Shown here piece after piece: positions 18,283 through 28,575 of a stretch of DNA of 64,000 nucleotides. The notes below the pieces were generated by a model that was not told where the DNA came from, did not search any database, and was given only the letters and a program-made list of their open reading frames with translations. How positions within the stretch are numbered: the stretch's first letter is position 1; every line of letters begins with the position of its first letter. The position numbers and the translations under genes were made by a program. Origin of the DNA: Tistrella mobilis (GTDB taxonomy: Bacteria; Pseudomonadota; Alphaproteobacteria; Tistrellales; Tistrellaceae); assembly GCF_039634785.1 (NCBI RefSeq), contig NZ_JBBIAB010000007.1:62001-126000 (forward strand), written 5' to 3'.

Positions 18283-19548
18283 TTGACGCCCAAGACCACT
18301 CTGACCGCCATGACCAGCGCGATCGCGCTTGCTGTGGCCGCTTTCGGCATGGCCGGTGCCGCTTACGCCGACGACACGATCAAGATCGCGTATATCGACC
18401 CGCTGTCGGGTCCGTTCGCGAATGTCGGTGACGCCGGTGCGAAGCACTTCTCGTACTTCATCGACTATTTCAACGAGCATGGCGGCTTCAACGGCAAGAA
18501 GCTCGAGCTGATCGCCATCGACAACAAGTCGAGCCCGAAGGACAGCCTGGTGGCGCTGAAGAGCGCGATCGACCAGGGCGCCCATTTCATCACCCAGGGC
18601 AACGGCAGCCATGTCGGCGCGGCGTTGAGCGAGGCTGTCGCCAAGCATAACGAGCGCAACCCCGATAACCGGGTGCTCTACCTGAACTATGCGGCGGTCG
18701 ATCCGGCGCTGACCAACGATGCCTGCAATTTCTGGCATTTCCGCTTCGACGCCAACAGCGACATGAAGCTGGAAGCCATCACGAACTACATCAAGGACCA
18801 GCCGGAGGTCAAAAAGATCTATCTGGTCAATATGGACTACTCGCACGGCCAGGCCGTGTCGAAGATCGCCCGCAAGCTTCTCAATGAGAAGCGTCCCGAC
18901 ATCGAGATCGTCGGCGACGACCTGCACCCGGTCGGCAAGGTGAAAGACTTCTCGCCCTATATCTCGAAGATCAAGGCATCGGGCGCCGATACCGTGATCA
19001 CCGGCAACTGGGGCGCAGATCTGGCGCTGCTGGTCAAGGCGAGCGCCTCGGCCGGCCTGAATGTCCAGTACTACACCTATTACGGCGGCGGCCTGGGCGC
19101 GCCGACCGCGATCGGCCCGGCCGGTGAGGGCAAGGTGAAGCAGGTCACCGAGTGGCATGCAAACCTGCCGGTCGAGACCCCGTCGGAACAGGGCAAGGTT
19201 CTGGAGGACGCCTATGTCGGCTTCCTGCAGAAGTATGACCTCGACTTCTATTACGGTCGCATCCGGACCATGCTCGGCATGCTCCAGGAAGCCATGAACG
19301 AGGCCAAGAGCGACAAGCCGGTCGATGTCGCCAAGGCGCTGGAAGGCATGACTTACCAGACCGCCATGGGCCCCGTGACCATGCGCGCCGACGACCACCA
19401 GCTCGCCCAGCCGCTCTTCATTTCGACCTTCGTGAAGGGCGTGAAGTACGACACCGAGCACACCGGTCTCGGCTGGAAGACCGACGCCAAGATCGACGGT
19501 CCGGCCACCGAGACGGCGACCACCTGCAAGATGCAGCGCCCGAGCTGA
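18283..19548 (+). CDS. Liv-type ABC transporter periplasmic substrate-binding protein
   Basis: 421 residues from a TTG start with AAGGGAGG five bases upstream; the ATG at 18265 has no ribosome site. The Sec signal peptide is about residues 1-24 (TSAIALAVAAFGMAGAAYA-D). The mature part begins DTIKIAYIDPLSGPFANVGD, the standard opening of periplasmic binding proteins of the branched-chain amino acid (peripla_BP_6) family. It is first of five genes encoding a complete importer. Family members bind branched amino acids but also aromatic acids, dicarboxylates, urea and amides. The adjacent beta-oxidation genes hint at an organic acid here (inference). Confidence 0.9.
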   Translation: MTPKTTLTAMTSAIALAVAAFGMAGAAYADDTIKIAYIDPLSGPFANVGDAGAKHFSYFIDYFNEHGGFNGKKLELIAIDNKSSPKDSLVALKSAIDQGAHFITQGNGSHVGAALSEAVAKHNERNPDNRVLYLNYAAVDPALTNDACNFWHFRFDANSDMKLEAITNYIKDQPEVKKIYLVNMDYSHGQAVSKIARKLLNEKRPDIEIVGDDLHPVGKVKDFSPYISKIKASGADTVITGNWGADLALLVKASASAGLNVQYYTYYGGGLGAPTAIGPAGEGKVKQVTEWHANLPVETPSEQGKVLEDAYVGFLQKYDLDFYYGRIRTMLGMLQEAMNEAKSDKPVDVAKALEGMTYQTAMGPVTMRADDHQLAQPLFISTFVKGVKYDTEHTGLGWKTDAKIDGPATETATTCKMQRPS

Positions 19549-19555
19549 CGTCGCC

Positions 19556-19588
19556 CGGCGGGCCGGAGGTGATCCCTCAGGCCCGCCG
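19556..19588 (+). terminator. Hairpin between binding-protein and permease genes
   Basis: CGGCGGGCC (19556-19564) pairs with 19580-19588, and inside it GAGG/CCTC adds four pairs after one mismatch. It starts eight bases after the stop of the binding protein. Such intra-operon hairpins commonly protect or attenuate so that binding protein exceeds permease. The following bases to 19791 are GC-rich and contain several CCCGGG elements but no gene. Confidence 0.6.
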
Positions 19589-19791
19589 ATATCCCCGCCC
19601 GCCATCCGTTCGCCCGGTCCCCGCCCGCGGGACAGATGGCAGGCCGGGAATCGCCAGACACCGGACGCCGGGATGCCCATCCCCGGGACCGCGACTCCCG
19701 GGACGGCGACCCGATCCCGGGGCGGCCTCGGACCGGCCCCGACCGCGCGCCATCGACGCGCTGGCCGACGCCGGCCGCGCCACACCTCGCA

Positions 19792-20757
19792 ATGACGAAG
19801 GGCGAGATGCTGGAAATCCTCGTCTTCTCCCTCCTCAACGGCGTGCTGTTCGGCATGCTGTTGTTCATGCTGTCGAGCGGGCTCACGCTCATCTTCAGCA
19901 TGATGGGTGTCCTCAATTTCGCGCATGCCAGCTTCTTCATGCTGGGTGCGTATTTCGCCTATCAGATCAGCACGGTCACCGGCTTCTGGATCGCCCTGAT
20001 CCTGGCCCCGCTGCTGGTCGGTGGCATCGGCATGCTGATCGAACGCTACGGCCTCAGGCGTGTCCACAAATACGGTCACGTCGCCGAGCTGCTGTTCACC
20101 TTCGGCCTCGCCTTCCTGATCGAAGAGGTCGTGGTCATGATCTGGGGCCGCATCCCGGTGGATTACGGGGTGCCGACGGATCTGAACTTCACCTTCTTCA
20201 CGCTCTTCGGCACGAACTTCCCGGCCTATCGCGCCTTCATCCTGCTGATCGCGGTGATGATGTTCGTCGCCCTGTTCCTCACCATCACCCGTACCCGCAT
20301 CGGCCTGATCATTCAGGCGGCGCTGACCCATCCCGATATGGTTGCAGCACTTGGTCATAACGTGCCGCGGGTGTTCATGATGGTGTTCGGCGGCGGCACG
20401 GCGCTCGCGGCGCTGGCCGGTGTGATCGGCGGCCCGATCCTGGTGACCGAACCCGGCATGGCCTTCCTGCTCGGCCCCATCATCTTCGTCGTGGTGGTGT
20501 TCGGCGGCATGGGCTCGCTCGGCGGCGCCTTCGTGGCCTCGCTGCTGATCGGTGTGATCCAGACGCTGGCGGTGGCGCTCGACTGGTCGCTCGGCGGCAC
20601 CCTCGCAGCGATCGGGATCACGGTGCCCGTCGATGGCTTCATCGGCACGCTGTCGCGGATCACCGTGTCGCAGACCGCGCCGATCCTGCCCTATCTGATG
20701 CTGGTGCTGATGCTGATCTTCCGCCCGAAGGGCCTGATGGGGACGCGCGAATCATGA
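19792..20757 (+). CDS. Liv-type ABC transporter permease, LivH-like
   Basis: 321 residues with eight or so hydrophobic segments. The family markers FSMMGVLNFAHASFFMLGAY (about residues 36-55) and the EAA-like loop HPDMVAALGHNVPRVF are present. The ATG at 19792 begins MTKGEMLEILVFS; an ATG at 19807 is possible. Its stop overlaps the next start (ATGA at 20754-20757). It forms the membrane channel with the next gene product. Confidence 0.9.
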   Translation: MTKGEMLEILVFSLLNGVLFGMLLFMLSSGLTLIFSMMGVLNFAHASFFMLGAYFAYQISTVTGFWIALILAPLLVGGIGMLIERYGLRRVHKYGHVAELLFTFGLAFLIEEVVVMIWGRIPVDYGVPTDLNFTFFTLFGTNFPAYRAFILLIAVMMFVALFLTITRTRIGLIIQAALTHPDMVAALGHNVPRVFMMVFGGGTALAALAGVIGGPILVTEPGMAFLLGPIIFVVVVFGGMGSLGGAFVASLLIGVIQTLAVALDWSLGGTLAAIGITVPVDGFIGTLSRITVSQTAPILPYLMLVLMLIFRPKGLMGTRES

Positions 20758-22073
20758 CCGACCGCACCCTTCCCACCGGCAAGACCACCGCCGCGGCGAT
20801 GCGCGGCGGCGCCCGCCCCGGGGGCCCCGGCTTCCTGGCCCGCTACGGGCTGTGGATCTTCGCCATCATCGTGATGATCGCGGCCCCCCAGTTCATGACC
20901 TCGGGCTTCTCGCGCTCGATGCTGAGCCAGATCGGCATCGCGATCATCTTCGCGCTCTCTTACAACATGCTGCTGGGCCAGGGGGGCATGCTGTCCTTCG
21001 GCCATGCGGTGTTCTACGGCCTGGGCGGCTTCGCGGCCATCCACGTGCTGAACGAGATCTCGCCCGACGGCTTCCCGCTGCCGCTGGAACTGCTGCCGCT
21101 GGCCGGCGGCATCGGCGCGATGGTCTTCGGCGTGATCTTCGGCTGGATCTCTACCGCCCGTGCCGGTACCACCTTCGCAATGATCTCGCTCGGCATCGGC
21201 GAACTGGTCTATGCCGGCACCTCGATGTTCCCCGACCAGTTCGGCGGCGAAAGCGGCATTTCCGGCAACCGGGTCACCGACACCAGCCTGTTCTTCGGAT
21301 ATGGTCCGCAGGTCGAGGTCTACTACCTGATCGCCTTCTGGTGCCTGATCTCGACCATCGTCATGTACCTGCTGACCCGCACGCCTCTGGGCCGCATGGC
21401 CAATGCCGTGCGCGACAATGAAGAGCGGGTGCGTTTCGTAGGCTACGATCCGCGCATCGTGCGCTTCGTGCAGTACGTGCTCGCCAGCTTCTTCGCCGGC
21501 ATCGCCGGCGGCCTGACCGCGATCAACTATGAAATCGTGACGGCTGAGAATGTCAGCGCGGTCACCTCGGGCTCGGTGCTTCTGATGACCTTCATCGGTG
21601 GTGTCGGCAACTTCGCCGGCCCGATCCTGGGCGCCATTCTGGTCACCGTCCTGCAGCTCAGCCTGTCGTCGATCACCGAGACCTGGCAGCTCTATTTCGG
21701 CCTGCTGTTCGTGGTGATGGTGATGTTCGCGCCCATGGGCCTCGCCGGCATCATCATGGCCCATCAGCCGGTCTGGCAGGCGGGACGGATGGGGCGGCTG
21801 GTGGCGCCCTACGCCATCGGTCTCGTCACCTTCCTGATCATGGGCCTGGGTCTCGTCGCCCTGATCGAGATGAACTACTACATGTCGACCACCTACGACG
21901 CCTCGATCCCGATGGAGCTGTTCGGCCAGAAAGTCTCGGTTCACGAGACCATCCCCTGGGCACTGGCGATCGCCGCCACCATCATCGGCGGCTACCTCTT
22001 CCGTCTGGCGATCCGGGGCATCGTCCGCGCCTGGGATGCCGTGGTGGCCGAGATCAAGCAGGGAGGTGCGTGA
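20754..22073 (+). CDS. Liv-type ABC transporter permease, LivM-like
   Basis: 439 residues, longer than many LivM (about 320-425). The core permease motif is ALSYNMLLGQGGMLSFGHAV, with the cytoplasmic loop RDNEERVRFVGYDPRIVRFV contacting the ATPases. The C-terminal ~110 residues contain two extra hydrophobic segments and an extracytoplasmic-looking loop with SVHETIPWALA. Its start overlaps LivH and its stop overlaps the next gene, so the operon is translationally coupled throughout. Confidence 0.9.
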   Translation: MTDRTLPTGKTTAAAMRGGARPGGPGFLARYGLWIFAIIVMIAAPQFMTSGFSRSMLSQIGIAIIFALSYNMLLGQGGMLSFGHAVFYGLGGFAAIHVLNEISPDGFPLPLELLPLAGGIGAMVFGVIFGWISTARAGTTFAMISLGIGELVYAGTSMFPDQFGGESGISGNRVTDTSLFFGYGPQVEVYYLIAFWCLISTIVMYLLTRTPLGRMANAVRDNEERVRFVGYDPRIVRFVQYVLASFFAGIAGGLTAINYEIVTAENVSAVTSGSVLLMTFIGGVGNFAGPILGAILVTVLQLSLSSITETWQLYFGLLFVVMVMFAPMGLAGIIMAHQPVWQAGRMGRLVAPYAIGLVTFLIMGLGLVALIEMNYYMSTTYDASIPMELFGQKVSVHETIPWALAIAATIIGGYLFRLAIRGIVRAWDAVVAEIKQGGA

Positions 22074-22825
22074 TGTCGACGCTTGCACTCGAACTCACCG
22101 ATCTCCGCAAGAGCTTCGGCCCGACCGAGATCATCCGCGGCCTGAACCTGCAGGTGCAGCAGGGGCATCGCCATGCCGTCATCGGTCCCAACGGTGCCGG
22201 CAAGTCGACCCTGTTCCACCTGATCAGCGGCCGCTTCCCGCTCACCTCGGGTTCGATCAAGCTCAACGGCGAAGAGATCAGCGGCCTGCCCGCACAGCAG
22301 ATCAACCGCCGCGGGCTCAGCCGCAGCTTCCAGGTCACGAACATCTTTCCCAAGATGAGCGTGTTCGAGAACCTCCGCTGCTCGCTGCTCTGGTCGCGCG
22401 GCTACAAATACTCGTTCTGGCAGATGGTCTCGAAGCAGCGCCAGTTGAACGAGGATGCCGAGCGGATCCTGGAGCGCATCCATCTCCAATCCCGCCGCAA
22501 CGTGCTTGCCGGCTTCCTCTCTTATGCCGAACAGCGGGCGCTGGAGATCGGGCTGACCATCGCGGGCGACCCCGATGTCATCCTGCTCGACGAACCGACC
22601 GCGGGCATGAGCAATACCGAGACCGAACAGGCGGTGGAGCTGATCCGCGATGTGACCGTGGGCAAGACCCTGGTCATGGTGGAGCACGACATGGGCGTGG
22701 TCTTCGGCCTGGCCGACCGCATCTCGGTGCTGGTCTATGGCGAGGTGATCGCGACCGACACGCCCCAGGACATCCGCAAGAACCGCGCCGTGCAGCAGGC
22801 CTATCTCGGCGAGGAAGCCGCATGA
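22073..22825 (+). CDS. Liv-type ABC transporter ATP-binding protein, LivG-like
   Basis: 250 residues. Walker A is GPNGAGKST, the signature region is LSYAEQRALEIG (instead of the usual LSGGQ-like LSYGxQ), Walker B is VILLDEPTAGM, and the switch is VEHDM. ATG 22073 overlaps the LivM stop (TGATG), with GGGAGG upstream. It partners with LivF to energise import. Confidence 0.92.
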   Translation: MSTLALELTDLRKSFGPTEIIRGLNLQVQQGHRHAVIGPNGAGKSTLFHLISGRFPLTSGSIKLNGEEISGLPAQQINRRGLSRSFQVTNIFPKMSVFENLRCSLLWSRGYKYSFWQMVSKQRQLNEDAERILERIHLQSRRNVLAGFLSYAEQRALEIGLTIAGDPDVILLDEPTAGMSNTETEQAVELIRDVTVGKTLVMVEHDMGVVFGLADRISVLVYGEVIATDTPQDIRKNRAVQQAYLGEEAA

Positions 22826-23526
22826 CCACGATGCTCGACGTCCGCGACCTGCACGCCTATTACGGCAAGAGCCACATCCTGCAAGGGGTGAGCTTCGACG
22901 TGAAGGAGGGCGAGATCGTCAGCCTTCTCGGCCGGAACGGCGTCGGCCGGTCGACCACCATCAAGGCGATCATGGGGCTGGTGCCGCCGCAGGGCACCGT
23001 GAACTATCGCGGCCGCAACATCGCCGGCATGACCCCGCACGAAATCGCCCATCAGGGGCTGGGCTATGTGCCGGAAGACCGGTCGATCTTCCCGACCCTG
23101 ACCGTGCGCCAGAACCTGCTGCTCGGCCAGAAGAGCACCCGCAAGCAGGGTCGCTGGTCGGTCGATGACATGTACAAGCTGTTCCCGCGCCTTCAGGAAC
23201 GTGCCGACACCCTGGCCGGCGTGCTCTCGGGCGGCGAACAGCAGATGCTGACCATGTGCCGCACTCTGCTCGGCGATCCGGATCTGATTATGGTCGACGA
23301 GCCGACCGAGGGGCTTGCGCCCAAGATCACCGAACAGGTGGGCGATCTGCTGTCCGAGATCGCCCGGCGCGGCGTCAGCGTGCTGCTGGTCGAACAGAAG
23401 CTGACGATCGCGCTGCGCATCTCGCAGCGCCTCTATGTCATGGGGCATGGCCATATCGTCTACGAGGGCACGCCGGATGCCCTGGCGAAGGACGAGGCCG
23501 TGCGTAAGGAATGGCTGGAGGTCTGA
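22822..23526 (+). CDS. Liv-type ABC transporter ATP-binding protein, LivF-like, with Arg in Walker A
   Basis: 234 residues. Walker A reads GRNGVGRST, so the usual P-loop Lys is Arg (CGG at about residue 41). The signature is LSGGEQQ, Walker B LIMVDEPTEGLAP and the switch region VLLVEQ. The overlap ATGA at 22822-22825 couples it to LivG. LivF proteins with GRxGR-type P-loops exist in this family, so this is more likely a natural variant than a mutation. With LivG carrying a normal Lys, the pair would have unequal ATP sites. Confidence 0.9.
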   Translation: MTTMLDVRDLHAYYGKSHILQGVSFDVKEGEIVSLLGRNGVGRSTTIKAIMGLVPPQGTVNYRGRNIAGMTPHEIAHQGLGYVPEDRSIFPTLTVRQNLLLGQKSTRKQGRWSVDDMYKLFPRLQERADTLAGVLSGGEQQMLTMCRTLLGDPDLIMVDEPTEGLAPKITEQVGDLLSEIARRGVSVLLVEQKLTIALRISQRLYVMGHGHIVYEGTPDALAKDEAVRKEWLEV

Positions 23527-23579
23527 CGCGCGGAGCGTAGTCTGATACACGCTTGGGCAACCAGCCCCGGCATATTTGC

Positions 23580-23617
23580 GACGCGGCCGGCGCCGGCCTT
23601 CCGGTGACGGCCGCGTC
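23580..23617 (+). terminator. Hairpin after the Liv operon
   Basis: GACGCGGCCG (23580-23589) pairs perfectly with 23608-23617 over an 18-base, itself GC-rich, loop. It lies 54 bases after the livF-like stop and before the beta-oxidation gene at 23703. Confidence 0.6.
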
Positions 23618-23702
23618 GTCCGGTCCAAAACCCGCATCCGGCCGCGCAAGGCGCTCCCTCCCCGGGCAGATGCCGGATCCGACAGTCGAGGTGACCAGTT
23701 TC

Positions 23703-25802
<2,100 letters not shown>

Positions 25803-25809
25803 TCCGGCA

Positions 25810-25842
25810 GACCGGCCGCCACGTTTTACGGGGCGGCCGGTC
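25810..25842 (+). terminator. Hairpin terminator of the FadJ/PimF-like gene
   Basis: GACCGGCCGCC (25810-25820) pairs perfectly with 25832-25842 around an 11-base loop that includes TTTT. It begins 8 bases after the stop. Confidence 0.75.
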
Positions 25843-26040
25843 GTCCATGATCTGCAGCCGGGCCGTGACGCTTTCCCCTCTGCCGCAATGGGACGTATCG
25901 ACGAAATGTCCCGATCTCGCGGTTTTCACTGGCCTCGGCGTAAAACAGTCGTATGTTTCAAAGACGGATCGACCTTGAGGGGGGGACGGTCCTGAACCAG
26001 GGGTCCGGGGACCCCGCAGATTTCAGGGAGCAGGGGCGCG

Positions 26041-27237
26041 ATGAAGCTTACCCTCAGCGCCGAAGATCAGGCGTTCCGCGAGGAGGTCCGCGAGTTCATG
26101 CGGACGTCGTTGCCGGAGGACATCAAGGCGCGCTTCGAGCGCAGCATCCATCTGCCGAAGGAAGATTTCGTCCGCTGGCAGAAGATCCTCTACAACAAGG
26201 GCTGGATCGCCCCGGCCTGGCCGAAGGAATATGGCGGCACCGGCTGGGATCCGATCAAGCGGTACATCTTCGACCAGGAGATGAACGCCGCCGGCGCGCC
26301 GCCGCCGATCGCCTTCGCTTTCAGCATGGTCGGCCCGGTGCTCTACACCTTCGCCAACCAGGCCCAGAAGGACCATTTCCTGCCGCGCATCCTGTCGTCG
26401 GAAGATTTCTGGTGCCAGGGCTTCTCCGAGCCGGGCTCGGGCTCCGACCTCGCCTCGCTCAAGACCCGCGCGGTGCGTGACGGCGACGAATATGTCGTCA
26501 ACGGCTCGAAGATCTGGACCACGCTCGGCCAGTATGCCGACTGGATCTTCTGCCTGGTGCGCACCGACAGCACGGTCAAGAAGCAGGAGGGCATCTCCTT
26601 CCTGCTGATCGACATGAAGACCCCGGGCATCTCGGTCACCCCGATCATCACCATCGATGGCGGCCACGAGGTCAACCAGGTCTTCTTCGAGGACGTCCGC
26701 GTCCCGGTCGAGAACCTGGTCGGCGAGGAAGGCAAGGGCTGGACCTATGCCAAATTCCTGCTGAGCCACGAGCGCACCGGCATTGCCGGCGTCGGCCGCT
26801 CGCGCCACCAGCTGCGCAAGCTGAAGGCGCTGGCCGCGAAGGAAGTGGACGACGAAGGCCGCCCGCTGATCGAGAATGCCCGCTTCATGGAGCGGCTGGC
26901 CGCGGTCGAGATCGAGCTGATGGCGCTGGATGCGACCGTCATGCGCATGATCACCACCTCGAAGAGCGGCCGTCCGGGCCCTGAATCCTCTCTGCTCAAG
27001 ATCAAGGGCACCGAGATCCAGCAGGCGATCACCGAGCTGCTGCTCGAAGCCGTCGGCCCCTACGCGCAGCCCTATCTGCCCGAGAGCCAGCATCCCGGCT
27101 GGAACGGCGAGCCGATCTCGAGCCTCGAGGCCAATCTGGCCGCGCCCTACTACCTCAACTGGCGCAAGAGCTCGATCTACGGCGGCTCGAACGAGATCCA
27201 GAAGAACATCATCGCCAAGGCCTTCCTGGGCCTCTGA
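26041..27237 (+). CDS. Acyl-CoA dehydrogenase, PimC-like large subunit
   Basis: 398 residues. Strong resemblance in wording to pimeloyl-CoA dehydrogenase large subunits: WPKEYGGTGWDPIKRYIFDQ, FWCQGFSEPGSGSDLASLKT, KIWTTLGQYADWIFCLVRTD and TIDGGHEVNQVFFEDVRVP. The C-terminus has SSIYGGSNEIQKNIIAKAFL. It is followed after 29 bases by a second, divergent ACAD that matches the small subunit, so the two probably form one heteromeric dehydrogenase, as in PimC/PimD and the steroid side-chain FadE pairs. The start follows CAGGGAGCAGGGGCG. The 238-base upstream gap holds the previous terminator and presumably a promoter. Confidence 0.92.
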   Translation: MKLTLSAEDQAFREEVREFMRTSLPEDIKARFERSIHLPKEDFVRWQKILYNKGWIAPAWPKEYGGTGWDPIKRYIFDQEMNAAGAPPPIAFAFSMVGPVLYTFANQAQKDHFLPRILSSEDFWCQGFSEPGSGSDLASLKTRAVRDGDEYVVNGSKIWTTLGQYADWIFCLVRTDSTVKKQEGISFLLIDMKTPGISVTPIITIDGGHEVNQVFFEDVRVPVENLVGEEGKGWTYAKFLLSHERTGIAGVGRSRHQLRKLKALAAKEVDDEGRPLIENARFMERLAAVEIELMALDATVMRMITTSKSGRPGPESSLLKIKGTEIQQAITELLLEAVGPYAQPYLPESQHPGWNGEPISSLEANLAAPYYLNWRKSSIYGGSNEIQKNIIAKAFLGL

Positions 27238-27266
27238 CGCACGACCGGGACAAGGATCCGAGTTTC

Positions 27267-28415
27267 ATGGACTTCTCACTCAGCGACGAACAGCAGCTCC
27301 TGGTCGAGAGCGTCGAGCGCTTCGTGCGCAACGAATACACCTTCGACGCGCGCCGCAAGCTGGCCGAGAGCGAGGACGGCATCTCGGCGAAGAACTGGGG
27401 CACGCTCGCCGAAATGGGCCTGCTGGCGGTGATGGTGCCTGAAGACCAGGGCGGCATCGGCGGCAGCATGGTCGATGCGGCCCTCATCCTGGAAAAGCTG
27501 GGCGCGGGCCTGGTGCTCGAGCCCTTCATGCCGACGGCGGTGCTGGGCGTGCGCGCCCTGACGGCCGGCGCCAAGGGCGACGTGCGCGATGCCCTGCTCG
27601 GCCAGGTCGCGGAAGGCGCGCTCAAATTCGGCTTCGCCCATTACGAGCCGCGCGGCCGCTATGCCCGCACCCGGGTCACCACCCGCGCCGAGCGTTCAGG
27701 CGAGGGCTTCACCCTCTCGGGCGTCAAGGCGGTGGTGCGCAACGCCCAGCATGCCGACAAGCTGATCGTCAGCGCCCGCACCGCGGGTGGCGAGCGTGAT
27801 GCCCAGGGCATCACCCTGTTCCTGGTCGATGCCGGGGCCGCGGGCGTGTCGCTCAAATCCTACATGACCGTCGATGGCGGCCGGGCGGCCGACGTCACTT
27901 TCGAAGGCGTCCAGGTCGGCCCCGAGGCGGTTCTGGGCGAGGTCGACGGCGGGGCTGCCCTGCTCTCCGACCTGCTCGACCATGGTGCGGTGGCGGTTTC
28001 GGCCGAGGCGGTCGGTGCCATGAAGGCGCTGCACATGCTGACGGTCGACTACCTGAAGACCCGCGAGCAGTTCGGTGTGGCGATCGCGAACTTCCAGGTG
28101 CTGCAGCACGCCGCGGTCGACATGATGAACCACATGGAGCAGAGCCGTTCTCTGGCCTATGCCGCCGCCATGGCCCTGGCCGAAGAGGATGATGCCACTG
28201 CCCGCGCCCGTGCGGCCGCTGCCTGCAAGGCGCATACCTCGCGCTCGGGCCGTCTGGTCGGCCAGGCCGCGATCCAGCTGCATGGCGGCATCGGCATGAC
28301 CGAGGAATATGCCGCCGGCCACTACTTCAAGCGGCTGACCATGATCGAGGGCGAGTTCGGCGATCACGATCACCATCTCGACCGCATGGTGGCGATGATC
28401 CGTCGCGCCGCCTGA
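27267..28415 (+). CDS. Acyl-CoA dehydrogenase, PimD-like small subunit
   Basis: 382 residues. The opening MDFSLSDEQQLLVESVERFV, the YLKTREQFGVAIANFQVLQH segment and IQLHGGIGMTEEYAAGHYFK are those of PimD-type small subunits. The central beta domain is shortened compared with the partner, and the usual FAD-contacting TEPxAGSD stretch is replaced by HYEPRGRYARTRVTT, which is normal for the small subunit of heteromeric ACADs. It is transcribed with the large subunit and ends at a T-rich terminator. Substrate class (dicarboxyl-CoA versus other) is inference from resemblance. Confidence 0.9.
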   Translation: MDFSLSDEQQLLVESVERFVRNEYTFDARRKLAESEDGISAKNWGTLAEMGLLAVMVPEDQGGIGGSMVDAALILEKLGAGLVLEPFMPTAVLGVRALTAGAKGDVRDALLGQVAEGALKFGFAHYEPRGRYARTRVTTRAERSGEGFTLSGVKAVVRNAQHADKLIVSARTAGGERDAQGITLFLVDAGAAGVSLKSYMTVDGGRAADVTFEGVQVGPEAVLGEVDGGAALLSDLLDHGAVAVSAEAVGAMKALHMLTVDYLKTREQFGVAIANFQVLQHAAVDMMNHMEQSRSLAYAAAMALAEEDDATARARAAAACKAHTSRSGRLVGQAAIQLHGGIGMTEEYAAGHYFKRLTMIEGEFGDHDHHLDRMVAMIRRAA

Positions 28416-28440
28416 CCGGATTCCCCAGGAACCGGACCTC

Positions 28441-28479
28441 AAAAGGGGGCGGCGGCCGCTTGCGGCGCCGTCCCCTTTT
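28441..28479 (+). terminator. Rho-independent terminator after the dehydrogenase pair
   Basis: AAAAGGGG-G-CGGCG (28441-28454) pairs with CGCCG-T-CCCCTTTT (28466-28479), followed by another T. It starts 26 bases after the stop. Confidence 0.85.
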
Positions 28480-28575
28480 TCGTGGCCATCCGCACCGACC
28501 GAACATTTGGTCTGCACGTCCCTCGCCTCGACTGCGGGCCTGAATTTCCAAGATCTCCAGGGAGGATCGAGGCTC

